Shown one piece after another: positions 9,251 through 21,190 of a stretch of 64,000 nucleotides of DNA; the stretch's first letter is position 1, and each line of letters opens with the position of its first letter. The stretch covers positions 193,501 to 257,500 of the forward strand of contig JAWRVZ010000087.1 in assembly GCA_037043235.1 (NCBI GenBank), written 5' to 3'. The position numbers and the translations under genes are program-made. The notes under the pieces were generated by a model. The model searched no databases. It was not told where the DNA came from and saw nothing but the letters and a program-made list of their open reading frames with translations. The DNA is from Rhodeus uyekii (taxonomy: Eukaryota > Chordata > Actinopteri > Cypriniformes > Acheilognathidae).

Positions 9251-9649
9251 GAATGGAGGCAGGATGAGCTGAAAAGATGTTGTCAAGAGGAAGAATGTGG
9301 CATATGAATGAATGGCTTGTGGCTCATTTGAACGTAATTCTCTTCCAAGTGCTTTAACTAAACCAATGCCTTTTGAACATTTTCATCCATCACATTTCTT
9401 CAGTCTTGCCTCCATATACTGCTGTACTGTCTTTGGGATTGAGAGGCATATTTGGGAGTTTCTTCAACTATGGGCATCTTTGGGTCTATGGACTTTTTTT
9501 GGATAGGTTTACCAAAGCTTATCTTAATCTGAAATGACATTGATTTTTCTTTTAATTTCATCACACATAATACATGACTACGCATCTCAAGCATGTTCTT
9601 CACCTGTCAATTACTTAGTTGAAGAAACACTCATATTGACTCTTGAATT

Positions 9650-9800
9650 ACATTTATGCATTTGAGAGACGCTTTTATCCAAAGCAACTTACATTGCATT
9701 CAAGGAACACATTGAATTAGTTCTTGCTTTACCTGGGATCGAACCCATGACCTTGGCGTTGCAAGCACCAATGCTCTACTGATTGAGCTACTGTTCTGTT
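9650..9800 (-). repeat. tRNA-derived SINE
   Basis: On the minus strand this reads as a tRNA-like head with an A-box region (TAGCTCAATCAGTAGAGC) and a B box (GGTTCGATCCC), followed by a tail with TTGCTTTGGATAAAAGCGTC and ATGCATAAATGTAA. The same head and tail occur at 28551-28708, and a head alone at 22436-22527. This is a common teleost SINE architecture. The poor pairing makes a working tRNA unlikely. Confidence 0.8.
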
Positions 9801-10430
9801 TAAAGAAACAGATTGAATTTGATTTTACATTTATACATGGTATTCAATCTCTTTTTCTTGTCTCACAGCAGCTTTGAATAATACAAAACAGGCTCATTGC
9901 GAAAACAATATCGTGTTGATTCTTGCACTTTTTGTGGGACTTTCAAAGTGAACTGTGTCTACATCGCAAGTGCACTGTTCTTACCATGGCAGAAGCGAGC
10001 TGGCTTGTTATGTAAATGTTAAAACATGTTCATTTACAAATCATGCACTGTTGTAAAAGTGTTTTGAGGTCATAACATGCGGAGACCGTGAATATTAGTC
10101 TTCATGAATTCATAATTTGCCTCTGCAATCATAATTAGTTTGAAAAGGATTAAAAGTGTTTGGCGTTTTACCACTACTAATGTTCATTTCAACTAGAAAC
10201 TGCAGTTAATTGCATGCATTGGTAGATTTTTGGAGTTTGGCAAACGGGTAGGTAGATCTTGTGTTGAATAATCGCTGTTTTAGCACTTTAGCTGCTGTGT
10301 GAACATGGTTAGCCACATAGAGGCTGGAACGTCCATTAGAAATGCCATTTTCTCTGACTCCCTGAATCCAACGTCACTCTAAATGCTCTACTGGTTATCA
10401 TAATATCAATAATTAACCATTTCTGAGAAT
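9801..10430. other. Non-coding DNA
   Basis: Unique-looking AT-rich sequence with no gene or repeat that I recognise. Confidence 0.5.
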
Positions 10431-10700
10431 TTCCTAGGTAACATCAGTGAGCTTTGTAAACTGACCATTATTTAATGCCCCAATTATGGCTGCTTAATAC
10501 ATTTTCAGGATAGTCGGCATGGGCGATGATGGTATTTACGATGCCATTAAGTGCCTCTGTAATTCCATCATTAAGCGGTTCATTATGTAAAGACTGTGGT
10601 TTAATCTCTTAGGGGGCTCCAATCACCACCGAGCTCTATTAAACTCTGCCGCCCAGTGATTGCCACGGACCAGGCCTTAGTTGATGATAGGCTCCAAATT
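10431..10700. other. Candidate conserved non-coding element
   Basis: A run rich in homeodomain-type cores (TTATTTAATG, CAATTATGG, CTTAATAC, CCATTAAG, CATCATTAAGC, TTCATTATG) with balanced composition and no repeat signature. It looks like developmental enhancer DNA, but conservation cannot be tested here. Confidence 0.35.
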
Positions 10701-10869
10701 TCCCAGCACAATGCCATCATCACTAACTGCACAAAGGGAACAAGATTGCAAAATGTTGCATAGGTCAAGTGCACGACTGAAATTAGAAGCTGTTTGCGAG
10801 TACAAAGTTCATGCAATTTATTTCAGTATTCTCCATGACTTGCGTTTCTCACGCTTGAGTCTCAAGAAT

Positions 10870-11055
10870 TTTGTATCAGACTTTATACAGCTGTATGCTT
10901 GAGCTGAGATTTTTGTCACAAGGGAATCTTTTGTACTTCTATTTTGAATCTGAGCCATAAAGCAGTAAGATTCTTGTGAGAGAGACATGTGATATTTCAA
11001 ATGCAGCATTTGTTTTCTCCAGGCCTTTTGAACAAAGACGAAGCTTTGTTCCACA
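10870..11055. repeat. Diverged repeat, copy 1 (partner near 12735)
   Basis: Shares TTTTTGTCACAAGG, a GATATTTCAAA-like segment and AGGCCTTTTGAA with 12735-12825 in the same order, with different spacing. It is an unidentified interspersed repeat or an old local duplication. It does not look coding. Confidence 0.45.
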
Positions 11056-11786
11056 AGAGGATCCTAAGATGACTTCTGGTCTTATTCTAACACAAAGTCA
11101 ATATTCTAAGTATGGTAATGTGAAGCTCATTGTATGCAATTTGTTAGGTACCATGCACAAATAAATAATTAGGGTATGCTTATGAAATGCTTTTTTTTTT
11201 AAATGTCATTGTTGATTTATTTTGGTTTGGCTTGTTTCCTGTCAGGGTCCTGAAACGCGTGTCTTTGTTTACATCCCTCGTTTCTCTTTCTCTCTGTCTT
11301 GTCCATCTGTTTTGGTTGGTCGTCTTTGATTCCTTTCAGTCTTTTTTGGATTTATCCTGTGGATGTTTTCTGTTGACGTGTATGCTTGTAGATCTTTAGC
11401 CAATGATTGCTGATCTTTTGGGTTTTGTTCCACTGTAATGGAACAATATTGTTTTGACTTGAACAAGTCGTAATATTGACTACCTATCTCGTAAATACAG
11501 TAGGAGCTTAACCTGTTCACTGAAGAGGTGAATGCATTCCTAGAATGCAACGCAACTTGCTCAGTGTTTAAAGAATTAAGTTTTAGTGGACGAATATTCA
11601 TAATTCTCAGTTTGATCTTCACTAACCATAGCTTCTATTAGAATGACATCTGATCTGGTGGTTATATAGGTTCTAGTCAGCAAAGTTCAAATATTTCAAC
11701 AACCAAAGCAAAATAAAGACTGCAAAAGTATATATTTGCACTGACAAGCACATCTGTGAGGGGGTAAAGACATGCACACAACTGTA
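11056..11786. other. Non-coding DNA
   Basis: AT-rich and without a convincing gene. It ends with the target site CTGTA (11782-11786) of the solo LTR that follows. Confidence 0.5.
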
Positions 11787-12495
11787 TGTCAGGTATGGTG
11801 GAAGAGAGGACTCAATGCGCTGGGAAGAAGGGTCTTTGTTGAAGAGAAAATAAAGTAAAACCTGAAACCAAGACTACCCCGTGGGGGAAAACACGGTCAG
11901 CTGGACTGACTAAACTAGACAAAACAGGACACGACTAGACTGTAGCTGCGACACAGACTAATCCACAGCAAACGACATGTCAATTGACGATGAAGCCACG
12001 CATGACAGAAAATACGAAGGGAATAAATAGAAACAGGAGGGATGATGATTGAACAAGAAACAGCTGGGATAAATAAAGCTGATGACAATGAAACAAGACG
12101 GATGGGGTAACAGTGACAAGACTCGAACACGCAGCCAATGCGGACGCGCATCGCTGCATGTCCACAAAAAACACAAAGACAGCGTGCAGCTGGTGAAAAC
12201 CAAACTGCGCACGACACCAAAACACAACATGAAAGCACGCGGCCAATGTAAACACGAACCGAGTGCTCACAACACTGCACAAAGACACAAGAGCGCGCGA
12301 GAACAAACAACCACCTGTTCTCGTGCGCTCACAACAAGGACGAACACACGGGTCATGAATGTCCGAACCCCAACACAAAACCGAAACTGAACATCATAAC
12401 CCGAACACTAGACGCTACACGGACAAGAGCGCGCGAGACACAAAACTCGACATTACGGTAGTCAGAGCTCTGCCACAAAAACAAGAACCCTGACA
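11787..12495 (-). mobile_element. Solo LTR (family 1, TGTCAGG...CCTGACA)
   Basis: A 709-bp element that starts TGTCAGG and ends CCTGACA, flanked by a perfect 5-bp target duplication CTGTA (11782-11786 and 12496-12500). That is the signature of an integrase-made insertion, and with no internal genes it is a solo LTR left by LTR-LTR recombination. Read on the minus strand it matches the plus-strand copies at 58915-59560 and 59900-60287. It is CpG-rich, so the frames open across it on both strands are not genes. The family is probably Gypsy-type, which I infer from fish LTRs in general. Confidence 0.85.
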
Positions 12496-12734
12496 CTGTA
12501 GTTTAAATGAGTACAAAGACATTTTTATCCCTCATGTCATCTGGAGAGACATGGATAACATTTTCTAGTGTGCATGTGTCAAACAATTATGTTCGCAAAT
12601 GCTATAAAATGAAGTACTGTATACTTTGAAAGTCAATGTGTTCAGCTTTACGCATAAGCTAGTGTTCGTATTAAAACTTAAGTAACCTTTGGGGGTTAGA
12701 AGTAGTTTGTATTATCATGCTTCTTACAGTTGGA
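12496..12734. other. Non-coding DNA
   Basis: Unique AT-rich sequence between the solo LTR and the second diverged repeat copy. Confidence 0.5.
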
Positions 12735-12825
12735 TGCTTGTGCTGTGCAGTTTTTGTCACAAGGTTTTGAGATTTCAAACACAGCCTTTGTTTGCCACAG
12801 GCCTTTTGAAGGATGAAACAAGCGG
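12735..12825. repeat. Diverged repeat, copy 2 (partner near 10870)
   Basis: Contains TTTTTGTCACAAGG, GAGATTTCAAA and AGGCCTTTTGAA in the same order as 10870-11055. The repeat family is unknown to me. Confidence 0.45.
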
Positions 12826-15000
12826 GTAAGAAAAAATATAAGCAAAGGCCAAAAGCAAATGCCACTGCTATCTTAGTAAGATTAGGAATTTGATGCTCAA
12901 GGTAAAGCCATCATGCGCAATTTCATCTCTTTTTGTGTTATCTGTGCTACTGCTTGTTTTGGACAATCCGTCACTCAGATATGAGACAGCTGTCAAAGGA
13001 TGAAGATACTGACACTTTTTTTAAAGTATTGGCAGCAGATTCAGGCGACACGCTGCTCCCCAGAGCCTCCAGACTGTCAGGTTTCTTTCTCTTTGGTTTC
13101 CAGTCCTTAGTTCCTTTTCTGACACTGCTTTTATATCTGTATCCTGCTGCCATCCTTTCACTTTTGCCTTGGTTGGAGTCCTGCAGATAATGTACTGCTT
13201 CAAACTTGAGAGTATCAGTATATGAGGGTGTTTGCAAGGTTTGCAGATCTCCAGTGCATGATGTACTGAGATTGAGCACTATGACTGCTGTAATTTGTTT
13301 ACTTCAGAATGGAGGCCTAAAACTGTGGAATAAGCACAATAGAGCTGTATATGTTAAAAATGGTTTTCAAGTCATGCATATAGTGCATACTACCCACTTT
13401 AATTTGTTCAAGGTGATATAGAGTGCATTATATGCCTGCCCACTATTTCAGCAACCTTTTTCTCCCATAGGGGTTTCAAAAAAATCTTCGTTAAAGCGTT
13501 TTGAAGCTATGAACCGAGCTAAGCAGCTACAAGGAGAACAAGTTCGATTTGATGAAAAAAATATTTGAAAATTGGACAAAAACATTAAAAAAGGTACATA
13601 AAATAAATATAATAAAAAAAAAAAAGGTACAAGCCTGTCTACTTAATGGCATAAGTGAGGGAAAGAACTACAATCCCATAATGCGCATTTTGAGAGTGTA
13701 TGACCAATTCGATTAAGTCATTTGCGATACTACTACATAGCACTAGTTTGACTGGAACTAACTAGCATAAACTAATCTGGGCCAACGTGGAATAATGATA
13801 ATCTTGTTTCGTTGCTCTTTATATTTCTTTACATTCTCTTTCATGCTCTTCATCAAAATGCCCAAACATGTTGGCTCTTTTAATTCCAAACATCAAAACA
13901 AACAGTAGCTAGCCTGCTATGTTAAGCTAACTTGCTAGAGCTAACAAGACTCCATGTGCATGGTGTAGAGTAACTGAAGGTGAAATTAATCAAATCATGA
14001 TCTACTCTCATAGCTCGACTGATAAGACATTGCTAATTTCTTGGAATCCATTCATTCCCAGAGAACAAACACACTAATATTATCTGTAGCGTGAATGCTG
14101 TGTAGCCACATGTATTGTAAACAGACTTTTCAATGTATATCCTGGTCAACAGATACTACTGTCAAACATAATAAGTTTGTATAGTTGAGGAGTGTTTGTT
14201 GATTTTTCTGCTTATTGTGAGATGAAATGCTTTTCTTTGCTGACTGTTTAGTCATGTTTCGTTTGTTTAGCAGATATCTTTAGTGAAAACTTAAATACAG
14301 CTGGGTTTATGAGGACCTGACCATTTTTTTGTCTGCAGAACTATAATGCTTACCTAAAGAAAATATGAACGTGTACAGTAAATAGGATTTTTAGTTGTTC
14401 ATTTTCATCTGTGGATTACTGGATATGACAGATGTGCAGATCATTTTTCTGTCAGTTTTGTTCCACTTGCTGAAAACCATGTGTCAAATTAAAAACATGT
14501 TGAGCTTTTAGTAATCTGTATAACATCAAAATACCTAAAGTCTGTTTCCAGCATAGGATATAAGGGACCACAAAGTGATTTTTTTCATACTTTTTCAGTT
14601 TAGTCATTGTAGTACTTGTCTATTTCTAATTTTCCTTTGAGATGTTTTCCATCTAGTATTTACATTGAATTGCATTTCAGCTTTATTTTAATTACCGATA
14701 GAGTTTTTAATAGTTTTAGTTATCAAAAATACACTGATTTATCTAAATAAAAGCTCATGTAACATTTATGTTTGTCGCAAAATTCATAATTTTGCTCTAT
14801 TTTTACATAATCAGTTATTATTAAAATCAAAAGTTTTCTCTTTTAATATTATTTAATGGACCTGAACTGACATGACCTAAAAACTAACGTTAACTAAGAT
14901 GAATAAATTATGTAACAAATTAATTGCACATTTTTAATTAATACATTAACTAATAATAATAATGCATTTTATTTTTTTGTAGTGTGCTTTTCTCAAACTC
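12826..15000. other. Non-coding DNA
   Basis: About 2.2 kb of AT-rich sequence. Poly-A runs near 13613-13625 may mark old retroposon tails. I see no gene, structural RNA or clear transposon. Confidence 0.5.
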
Positions 15001-15195
15001 GCAAAAAAAAAGCGCAACTTATAATACAAAACAAAAAAATAAGCGACAAAATACACAAAAATAAATTATAGATTAAAAACCGGACTAAAAAGATATGTTT
15101 TGAAACACTGCTTAAAACAATCATCAAGAGAGTTAGCATTCCTAACAGATGCAGGTAATGAATTCCACAACGTCGGTGCATTGTAGGAAAATAAT
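15001..15195. other. Possible fish interspersed repeat interrupted by an LTR
   Basis: The stretch with GACTAAAAAGATATG and ACACTGCTTAAAAC, and a later TGAATTCCACAACG, has the look of a widespread teleost repeat, but I cannot name it. The solo LTR at 15201 interrupts its right side. Confidence 0.3.
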
Positions 15196-15200
15196 GGGAC

Positions 15201-15489
15201 TGTCACATTCACTGTCATCCAGGACTCTTATTTTGTCTCATTTTGGTCACATGTTTTTATTCCAGAACTTTCCAGTACTCATCAGTTACCTTAGTCACTA
15301 ATCATCACAGGTGTTTGTCTTTAGGTTAATCACTGTTAGTATATTTAGTCCTCCTTGTGCACTCTTTGGTTGTCGGTTCTCATTTACGCAGTGGCGTGTA
15401 ATTCCTTCTTTGAACTTCGTATGTAAATAAAGATACAATGCATGTGATTTTGCCGTCTTCGTGCCTTCCTTTTACACGCACCCGTGACA
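15201..15489 (+). mobile_element. Solo LTR (family 2, TGTCAC...GTGACA)
   Basis: A 289-bp LTR that begins TGTCAC and ends GTGACA, with a perfect 5-bp target duplication GGGAC at 15196-15200 and 15490-15494. An AATAAAG polyadenylation-type signal lies near 15427. Shorter relatives beginning in the same way (GGACTCTTATTTTG downstream of the TGTCAC end) occur at 44486-44636 and 62105. No internal genes remain. Confidence 0.88.
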
Positions 15490-15880
15490 GGGACCTTGTT
15501 GTAAAGTGTTGCAACCTAATCTTTAGAACAATTTGAATACCATACATTATAGTGTAATGGCCTAATTCCCTTGTAGCATTTGATTTAAGTTTTTAGTGTT
15601 TTATTTGTAGTTTATATAAACAGTATATCATTTTTAAAAGCAGTATTGCCTATTTATCCATCTCTGTCATAAAAAAAAAAAATGTGTGCACCGACAAACA
15701 GGAATTTAGGAAGGTCTTGTTGTGGTTCATATTTTGGGAGAAAGATCTTATTTTCAATGCATTCATGATTCTCACTCAGCATTACTTCTTATCTGCCTTA
15801 CAGCCATCATTACTTATGAGTGCAACCATCGCCACTGCCAATATTGTCCTGAATTTTTTTGTGTTCGTTTGTTTGCTCCG
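15490..15880. other. Non-coding DNA
   Basis: AT-rich and with no recognisable feature beyond short poly-A. Confidence 0.5.
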
Positions 15881-16460
15881 ATAACAGCTCTCCAATTTTC
15901 CCACAGAGACGTGCTTATCATAGCCAGGTTGTTTGCAGATGAGGTAAAGCAGGGAGTCAGATCAAATATTGCTCTAGGATCTCCAGCGGCCACATCCTCT
16001 AATTACTAAACGTCTTACCAGGGATGTGTTGAAACGCTAACAAACGGATTACGAAACGGCAAGCCGAAAAGATGAAGGTTTCTAATCCCCATTATGTCAC
16101 AATTACATCTAGTGAAAGTAAAAAAGCTAGAAATAATTCAGGTCTGCGGAACGCCCGCTGTTTTGAGGATAAAGTAGCCGTCTCTATACTCGAATTAGAT
16201 AACATCGGCAAAGCTTTCCATTAGGTCCGTGTGGAAAGCAAGAGATAGTGCACAACGTCACCAGCTGAGGAAAAACCAAAGCCAGCCTTTCCGGAGGCAA
16301 GCAATAAGCGATTGCGAGAGGATTGGAAAGAGCATGGGAGCACATCCAAAGGAGGCAGTGCAATTTGCGATTTTCAAGAACCCTCTCTAAATTGAACCTC
16401 ATCTCCGACTGCAAATGTCAAATTATAGCGATATCCTCTCATCTGCACAGCTTCTTTTTC
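15881..16460. other. Candidate conserved non-coding element
   Basis: Balanced composition, no repeats, and motifs such as CCTCTAATTACTAAACG and CTCGAATTAGATAAC. The small frames in it are not gene-like: no family is recognised and neither strand is favoured. It could be an enhancer; this is texture-based only. Confidence 0.35.
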
Positions 16461-17630
16461 ATGTCCAAGTATAGTGTGCGGCCCCTCACGCTCCCTCGCC
16501 CCTTGTTTCCCTCTCCTTGTCAAGAGCTGCCTTTTTTGGGTCTTTGTACTTTCTGGTTCAAAAACCTCAGGCCCACTGAGTATCAGCAGGGATTGCTCCA
16601 AGCAAAATCTAACTTTTTTTTTAGAAAAAAAAATCCTTTTTCCTGAGATATGCCCACATGCATTCCAACTAAAATCCACATGTTACAACAAGTAAACAAG
16701 CATGCAAGCTTTTGATTGCAGACACCCAGATGAATTTATGAAGCTGGATGAAAACTAAAAAGTAATGAAAAGGTGCTCAACTGCATAAAGAAAAAAGATT
16801 TAAAGAAGCTTAAAAATGAAAACTCATAATGTTTATATACAATTTGCGAAATAAATGGTATAGGGTCACTGACAAAACAGACAGATTTTCTAAATTGCCT
16901 AAAAATCATTTAAATACATCTATTATGTGCATGTACTAATATGTCATTTTTAATACAAATTTAAATTTAATGACTAATATATTACCCTTTTTTATCCAAC
17001 GTCATTCATTAGTAATGCATTAATATAATTTATTTAGGGACTCGCACCACATTATATCTTACAATTATTTCTTATAATAAAAAAGTAACATGTTCGGTGC
17101 TCATTCTGAGTTTTCAGTTTTTTTTATTTAAGTTAACTTTTATTACATTATTATAAAGGGTTCACAACACAGGAAGTGGTTTGTAGTAAAAATTCTCAGC
17201 ACTTCAAATCTTTCCCATTGTGTGACACACAAACTTCTAAAAAAAACCTTCTCCTGAACCTCGGACGTTTGTGTCCTACAAAACCAAATCTCCTCAGCCT
17301 TGATAAGCACAGCCTGTGGAGTTTGGTACTGCGCACACAGCTGTGTCCAAACCTATTACCACTGAGCTCCACATCCCCTCTCCCCAGAAGGCATGATCTT
17401 ACTGAGTGTTTTTCTAATAGAGACAAGCTGTCCTCACACTCCAGCTATCCTATTTTGAGTTGTTATGGATGACAAACCTCACGAATGCAAAATCGGGTTT
17501 ACAAACTTCTTTAAGTTTCCAAAGTACAAGATGGGAGGAATATTCTATAGTCATACAAGTTTTGCTAATACACATTAGTTAAATCATGAACAGCCTGAAC
17601 TCTTGAGAGCTCAGGCTAATAAAACTGATA
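16461..17630. other. Non-coding DNA
   Basis: About 1.2 kb of unique-looking sequence with short frames that do not resemble known proteins. Confidence 0.5.
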
Positions 17631-18299
17631 TCTGCAGCAGCAATAATCAATAGCAGAAGCAGCAGCAATAACTAACACCAGCAGTATTAGTCAACAGCAA
17701 AAGCATCAATAAATCAACAGTAGAAGCAGCAGCAATAACCAACAGAAATAACAGTCGTCAACAGCATAAATATCCAAATAGCAGCAGCAATAATAAACAG
17801 CAAAAGAAATAAGCAAAGAGCTGCAGCAACAGCAATAATCAACAGCAGAAAAATAAATAATCAAACATCGGCAGCAGCAGCAATCATCATCAGCAACATC
17901 AATAATCAGCAGCAGCATTAGCAGCAGAAATAACCAAACAGCAGCAACAGCAATAATCAATAGCAGCAGCAATAATTATCAGCAGCACCAATAATGAAAA
18001 CAGCATCAGAAATAATCAAATAGCAGCAGCAACACCTAACACCAGCAGAAAAAAACAGCAGCTGCAATAATCATCAGCAGCAGCAATAATCAAACAGCAG
18101 CAGAAAAAAACAGCAGCAGCAGTAGCAGCAATACCTAACACCAGCAGAAAAAAACAGCAGCAGCAATAATCATCATCATCAGCAATAATGAGAACAGCGT
18201 CAAACAGTAGCAGCAATAATCATCAGCAGCAATAATCAAGAACAGCGTCAAACAGCAGCAGCAATAACAATCAAGAACAGCGTCAATAATCATCAGCAG
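17631..18299. repeat. CAG/AAT-rich trinucleotide tract, left half
   Basis: About 670 bases of interspersed CAG/CAA/ATC/AAT units such as CAGCAGCAATAATCA, imperfect and with frequent in-frame stops on the plus strand. The minus-strand frames rich in Leu, Cys and Ile are artefacts. The same kind of tract continues at 18964-19345 after an insertion and recurs at 24170-24570. Confidence 0.85.
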
Positions 18300-18963
18300 T
18301 GTAACGCCTCGCCACACCATCAGGGGGAGCCCACGTTCATGGTCTGTCTGATACCACTCCCTCTGTGACCACTTCCTGTTTGAGGACTATATATGGGCTA
18401 GGATCACTAATGGACGGGGCGACGTATTGCATGGGCTGCCCCCCACTCTATGGGCAGTACCGCTTTACTTAGCCATGTTCTCTTGTCTCATTGTTATGTT
18501 ATGTCTATTCATGTTTATGCTATTGGTTTCTTGCTTTGTCATGTTTTGTGCTTAGTTCCATGTCATGTTGAACAGTTTTGTCTATGGGAATGCTGTAACC
18601 TTGCTGGTACCACAGCCCTACTAAGCTAAGCTAGTACCGCTAATGGTAGTGCCAGCAACCTTATAGGTAGCATAGCTTACTGGACCATGTTTTATGTCAT
18701 GTCCAGCTTATGCCATGCCATATCTAGCCATGCCTTGTTTAATTATGTGGTGTTTCAGTGTTATTTTATCATGCCTTGTTATCCATGCCATGCCAAGATT
18801 AATCCATGCCTTGTTCATTGTTTGTATCATGCCATGTCTTGTTTTATGTTTGGACTGATCCTATGTTGTTGACCTCACACCTGGAATATGGTTTCTGATC
18901 TGGATTGTCCCTTAAATAAACTGCACTTGGATTCTACTCGGCATAACACCTCCATTTGTTAAA
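18300..18963 (+). mobile_element. LTR-like insertion splitting the CAG tract
   Basis: About 660 bases of unrelated sequence interrupt the CAG/AAT tract. It begins TGTAACGCC, contains a TATATATGG segment and an AATAAA signal near 18915, and has CATAACA at 18942-18948, so a TG...CA LTR is plausible. AGCAG occurs on both sides (18295-18299 and 18964-18968), but in a CAG tract this may be chance. Family unknown. Confidence 0.5.
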
Positions 18964-19345
18964 AGCAGCAGAAATACCTAACACCAGCAGAAAAAAACAG
19001 CAGCAATAATGAGAACAGCGTCAATAATCAGCAGCAACAACAATAATCAAAAACAGCGTCAATAATCAACAGCAGCAATAATCGAGAACAGCGTCAATGA
19101 TCTACTGCAGCAGCAGAAACAACCAAACAGCAGCAGCAATAACCAACACCAGCAATAATCAATAGCAGCAGCAGAAATATCCAAACAGCAGCAGAAATAA
19201 TCATCATCAGCAGCAGCAATAATTTATAACAGCGTCAATAAATCAACAGCAGCAGTAGAAATAATCAAACAGCAGCAGCAATAACTAACACCAGCAAGAG
19301 CAGCGATAACCAGTAGGCACAGCCATAACCAAGAGCAGCAGCACT
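18964..19345. repeat. CAG/AAT-rich trinucleotide tract, right half
   Basis: Continuation of the tract at 17631-18299, with the same CAGCAGCAATAA and ACCAGCAGAAA units. Confidence 0.85.
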
Positions 19346-20640
19346 CTGTGTACTTGCTGAATAAAAGTATTAAGAAAAGTACTTACTTCAACTGTTTGAA
19401 TGGAAGTTGTAACGCAGTTCAGGGAGGTTGGAGGCAGGAACCGGCAAACACTGATCAGCTTCAAAACACCAAGTAAAATCCAGGCCTAGTCCTCTCTCGT
19501 CCTTTACCGTCAACGTTCCTACTTTTATGCTTACTTAGCTCCTCCATGATGTGAAGCCCTTGGTCTCGTTCTGCTCACCGCAGTTGTGCATCACAGTTTC
19601 CGCAAAATCTTAAGCAGCACAGCGGTTTTCAACACTGAAATTTAAAATTCAACATAAACAGATATCTTATGCAAGTGCCGTCTTTAATATTGAGTTATAT
19701 TGTTGTTTGGTCACTGTCGAAAGCAAATTGTATTCACAGTCTTTTCTCATTCCCCTGGACTCAAAAGTGAAAATGAAAATGCGCTAAAATGCAATTTGCA
19801 CACCAAACATCATTACATTTTGAGGGCAAATATCTAATTTCAAGGGTATCATTCCTTTTCTCCCCTGAACATGCTTGTACAAATTAACGCTATCTGTTTT
19901 TGATTGTTTTGTAACTACCGTTCCCAGAATCCATTCCTTGGGGGAATTGAAATGGGCACACGACCACAGCCAGAATCCCAGATAAGGAATTTTTGGTGCC
20001 CATAGCCATCGGTGTTCAATTTCTGCAAGAAGAAGCAGTAATCAAATTCTTATCAAACACACTCCAGGGCTTAAAGACATCAGCAATCACTGACAGGGAA
20101 AATGAGATGGATGTGAAACCATTTGTCACATTACTTCAGAGGTGGTAAAAGGTGAGATGGCTTGTGTTGTTTTATCACGTTACTTAGCTTACTTACTAGC
20201 TTAAATATGCAGAGATTACTGTGCCAAGCTGTATAACGACCTAATTAACAGTGTAAATTACATCATATGGGTTTTTGACACATCTATGTAATTATTTATT
20301 TGATCAACTTTTGTATTTGTATTGACAGAATTTTGTCTATTTATTATTATTATAAATAATAAAATAAATAAAATTCAAAAATAATTTAATGAAGTCATTT
20401 ATGTTAATAATTATTGACATTTATTTAAGACCAATTTAATTTAATTAACAGTTAAGAATATTTTTCATACTTTGGATAAATTAACAAAGGATATTTATTT
20501 GTACTTTTTACAACTAAAAATACTATTTACAAATACTTTATTTATTATTATATTTTACTTATTCATTTTTGTATTCTATTTAGCTATGTGGGACTTTATT
20601 ACTTGGACAATAGATGAAGATTGTCAACATAATTAAAAGA
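19346..20640. other. Non-coding DNA
   Basis: Unique sequence. The part from about 19905 to 20030 (including CCCAGAATCC and AATGGGCACACG) is less AT-rich and could be conserved. From 20280 on it is very AT-rich with TTATTATT runs. No gene seen. Confidence 0.45.
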
Positions 20641-21190
20641 GGGACATTTTTATTTAAATAACTAGGGTTGTACTACTAAAGGCTTTAAGACCTTTAAGAC
20701 TAAATTGGGATAATTTAATGAGGGCTTTTTATTCATTTATTCAAATGTATTCATGTTTATTTTTATATACTAAGGATTTTAACACTTGTATAGCCTACTG
20801 ATTAAGGCTGTTTCATTTATAGAATAATTTAATGGGAGCTATGGGGTTTTTATTTATTTTTTAATTAATTGAATGGGAGTTTGTTCATTTTCTTTTTGTT
20901 TATAATAATTTAATGATGCTTTTTAGTTAAATGTATGTACTTGACATGAAATTTATAAGACATGAGGGTTATTTATGTGTTTAAGTTTTCACATTTATAT
21001 TCTTAGAAATACTTTCATAGACAATTTATTGTTGTTTTTATTATTATTATTATTATTATAGAATAATTTAATGAAGGCTATATATTTAAATGCATTTGTT
21101 TATAAATTAGGACAGAATTTAGATGATGTTTTACATTCTTAGAATAATTTTAAATTAGATTAATTTAATTAGATAATTAATTTTATATTA
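20641..21190. repeat. AT-rich region with a recurrent AATTTAATG motif
   Basis: AATAATTTAATG or a close variant followed by a G-rich segment recurs at roughly 20709, 20822, 20904 and 21060. The spacing is irregular, about 80-155 bases, so this is a decayed tandem or dispersed array. Nothing coding. Confidence 0.4.

Noticed and set aside
11915..12390. Three minus-strand frames of 90-132 codons and one plus-strand frame of 102 codons
   Set aside because: They lie entirely within a solo LTR with a clean target duplication, and simultaneous openness on both strands reflects base composition.
17706..18320. Leu/Cys/Ile-rich minus-strand frames
   Set aside because: Translation of the CAG/AAT tract. 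No domain, and the tract has the irregularity of a decayed repeat.
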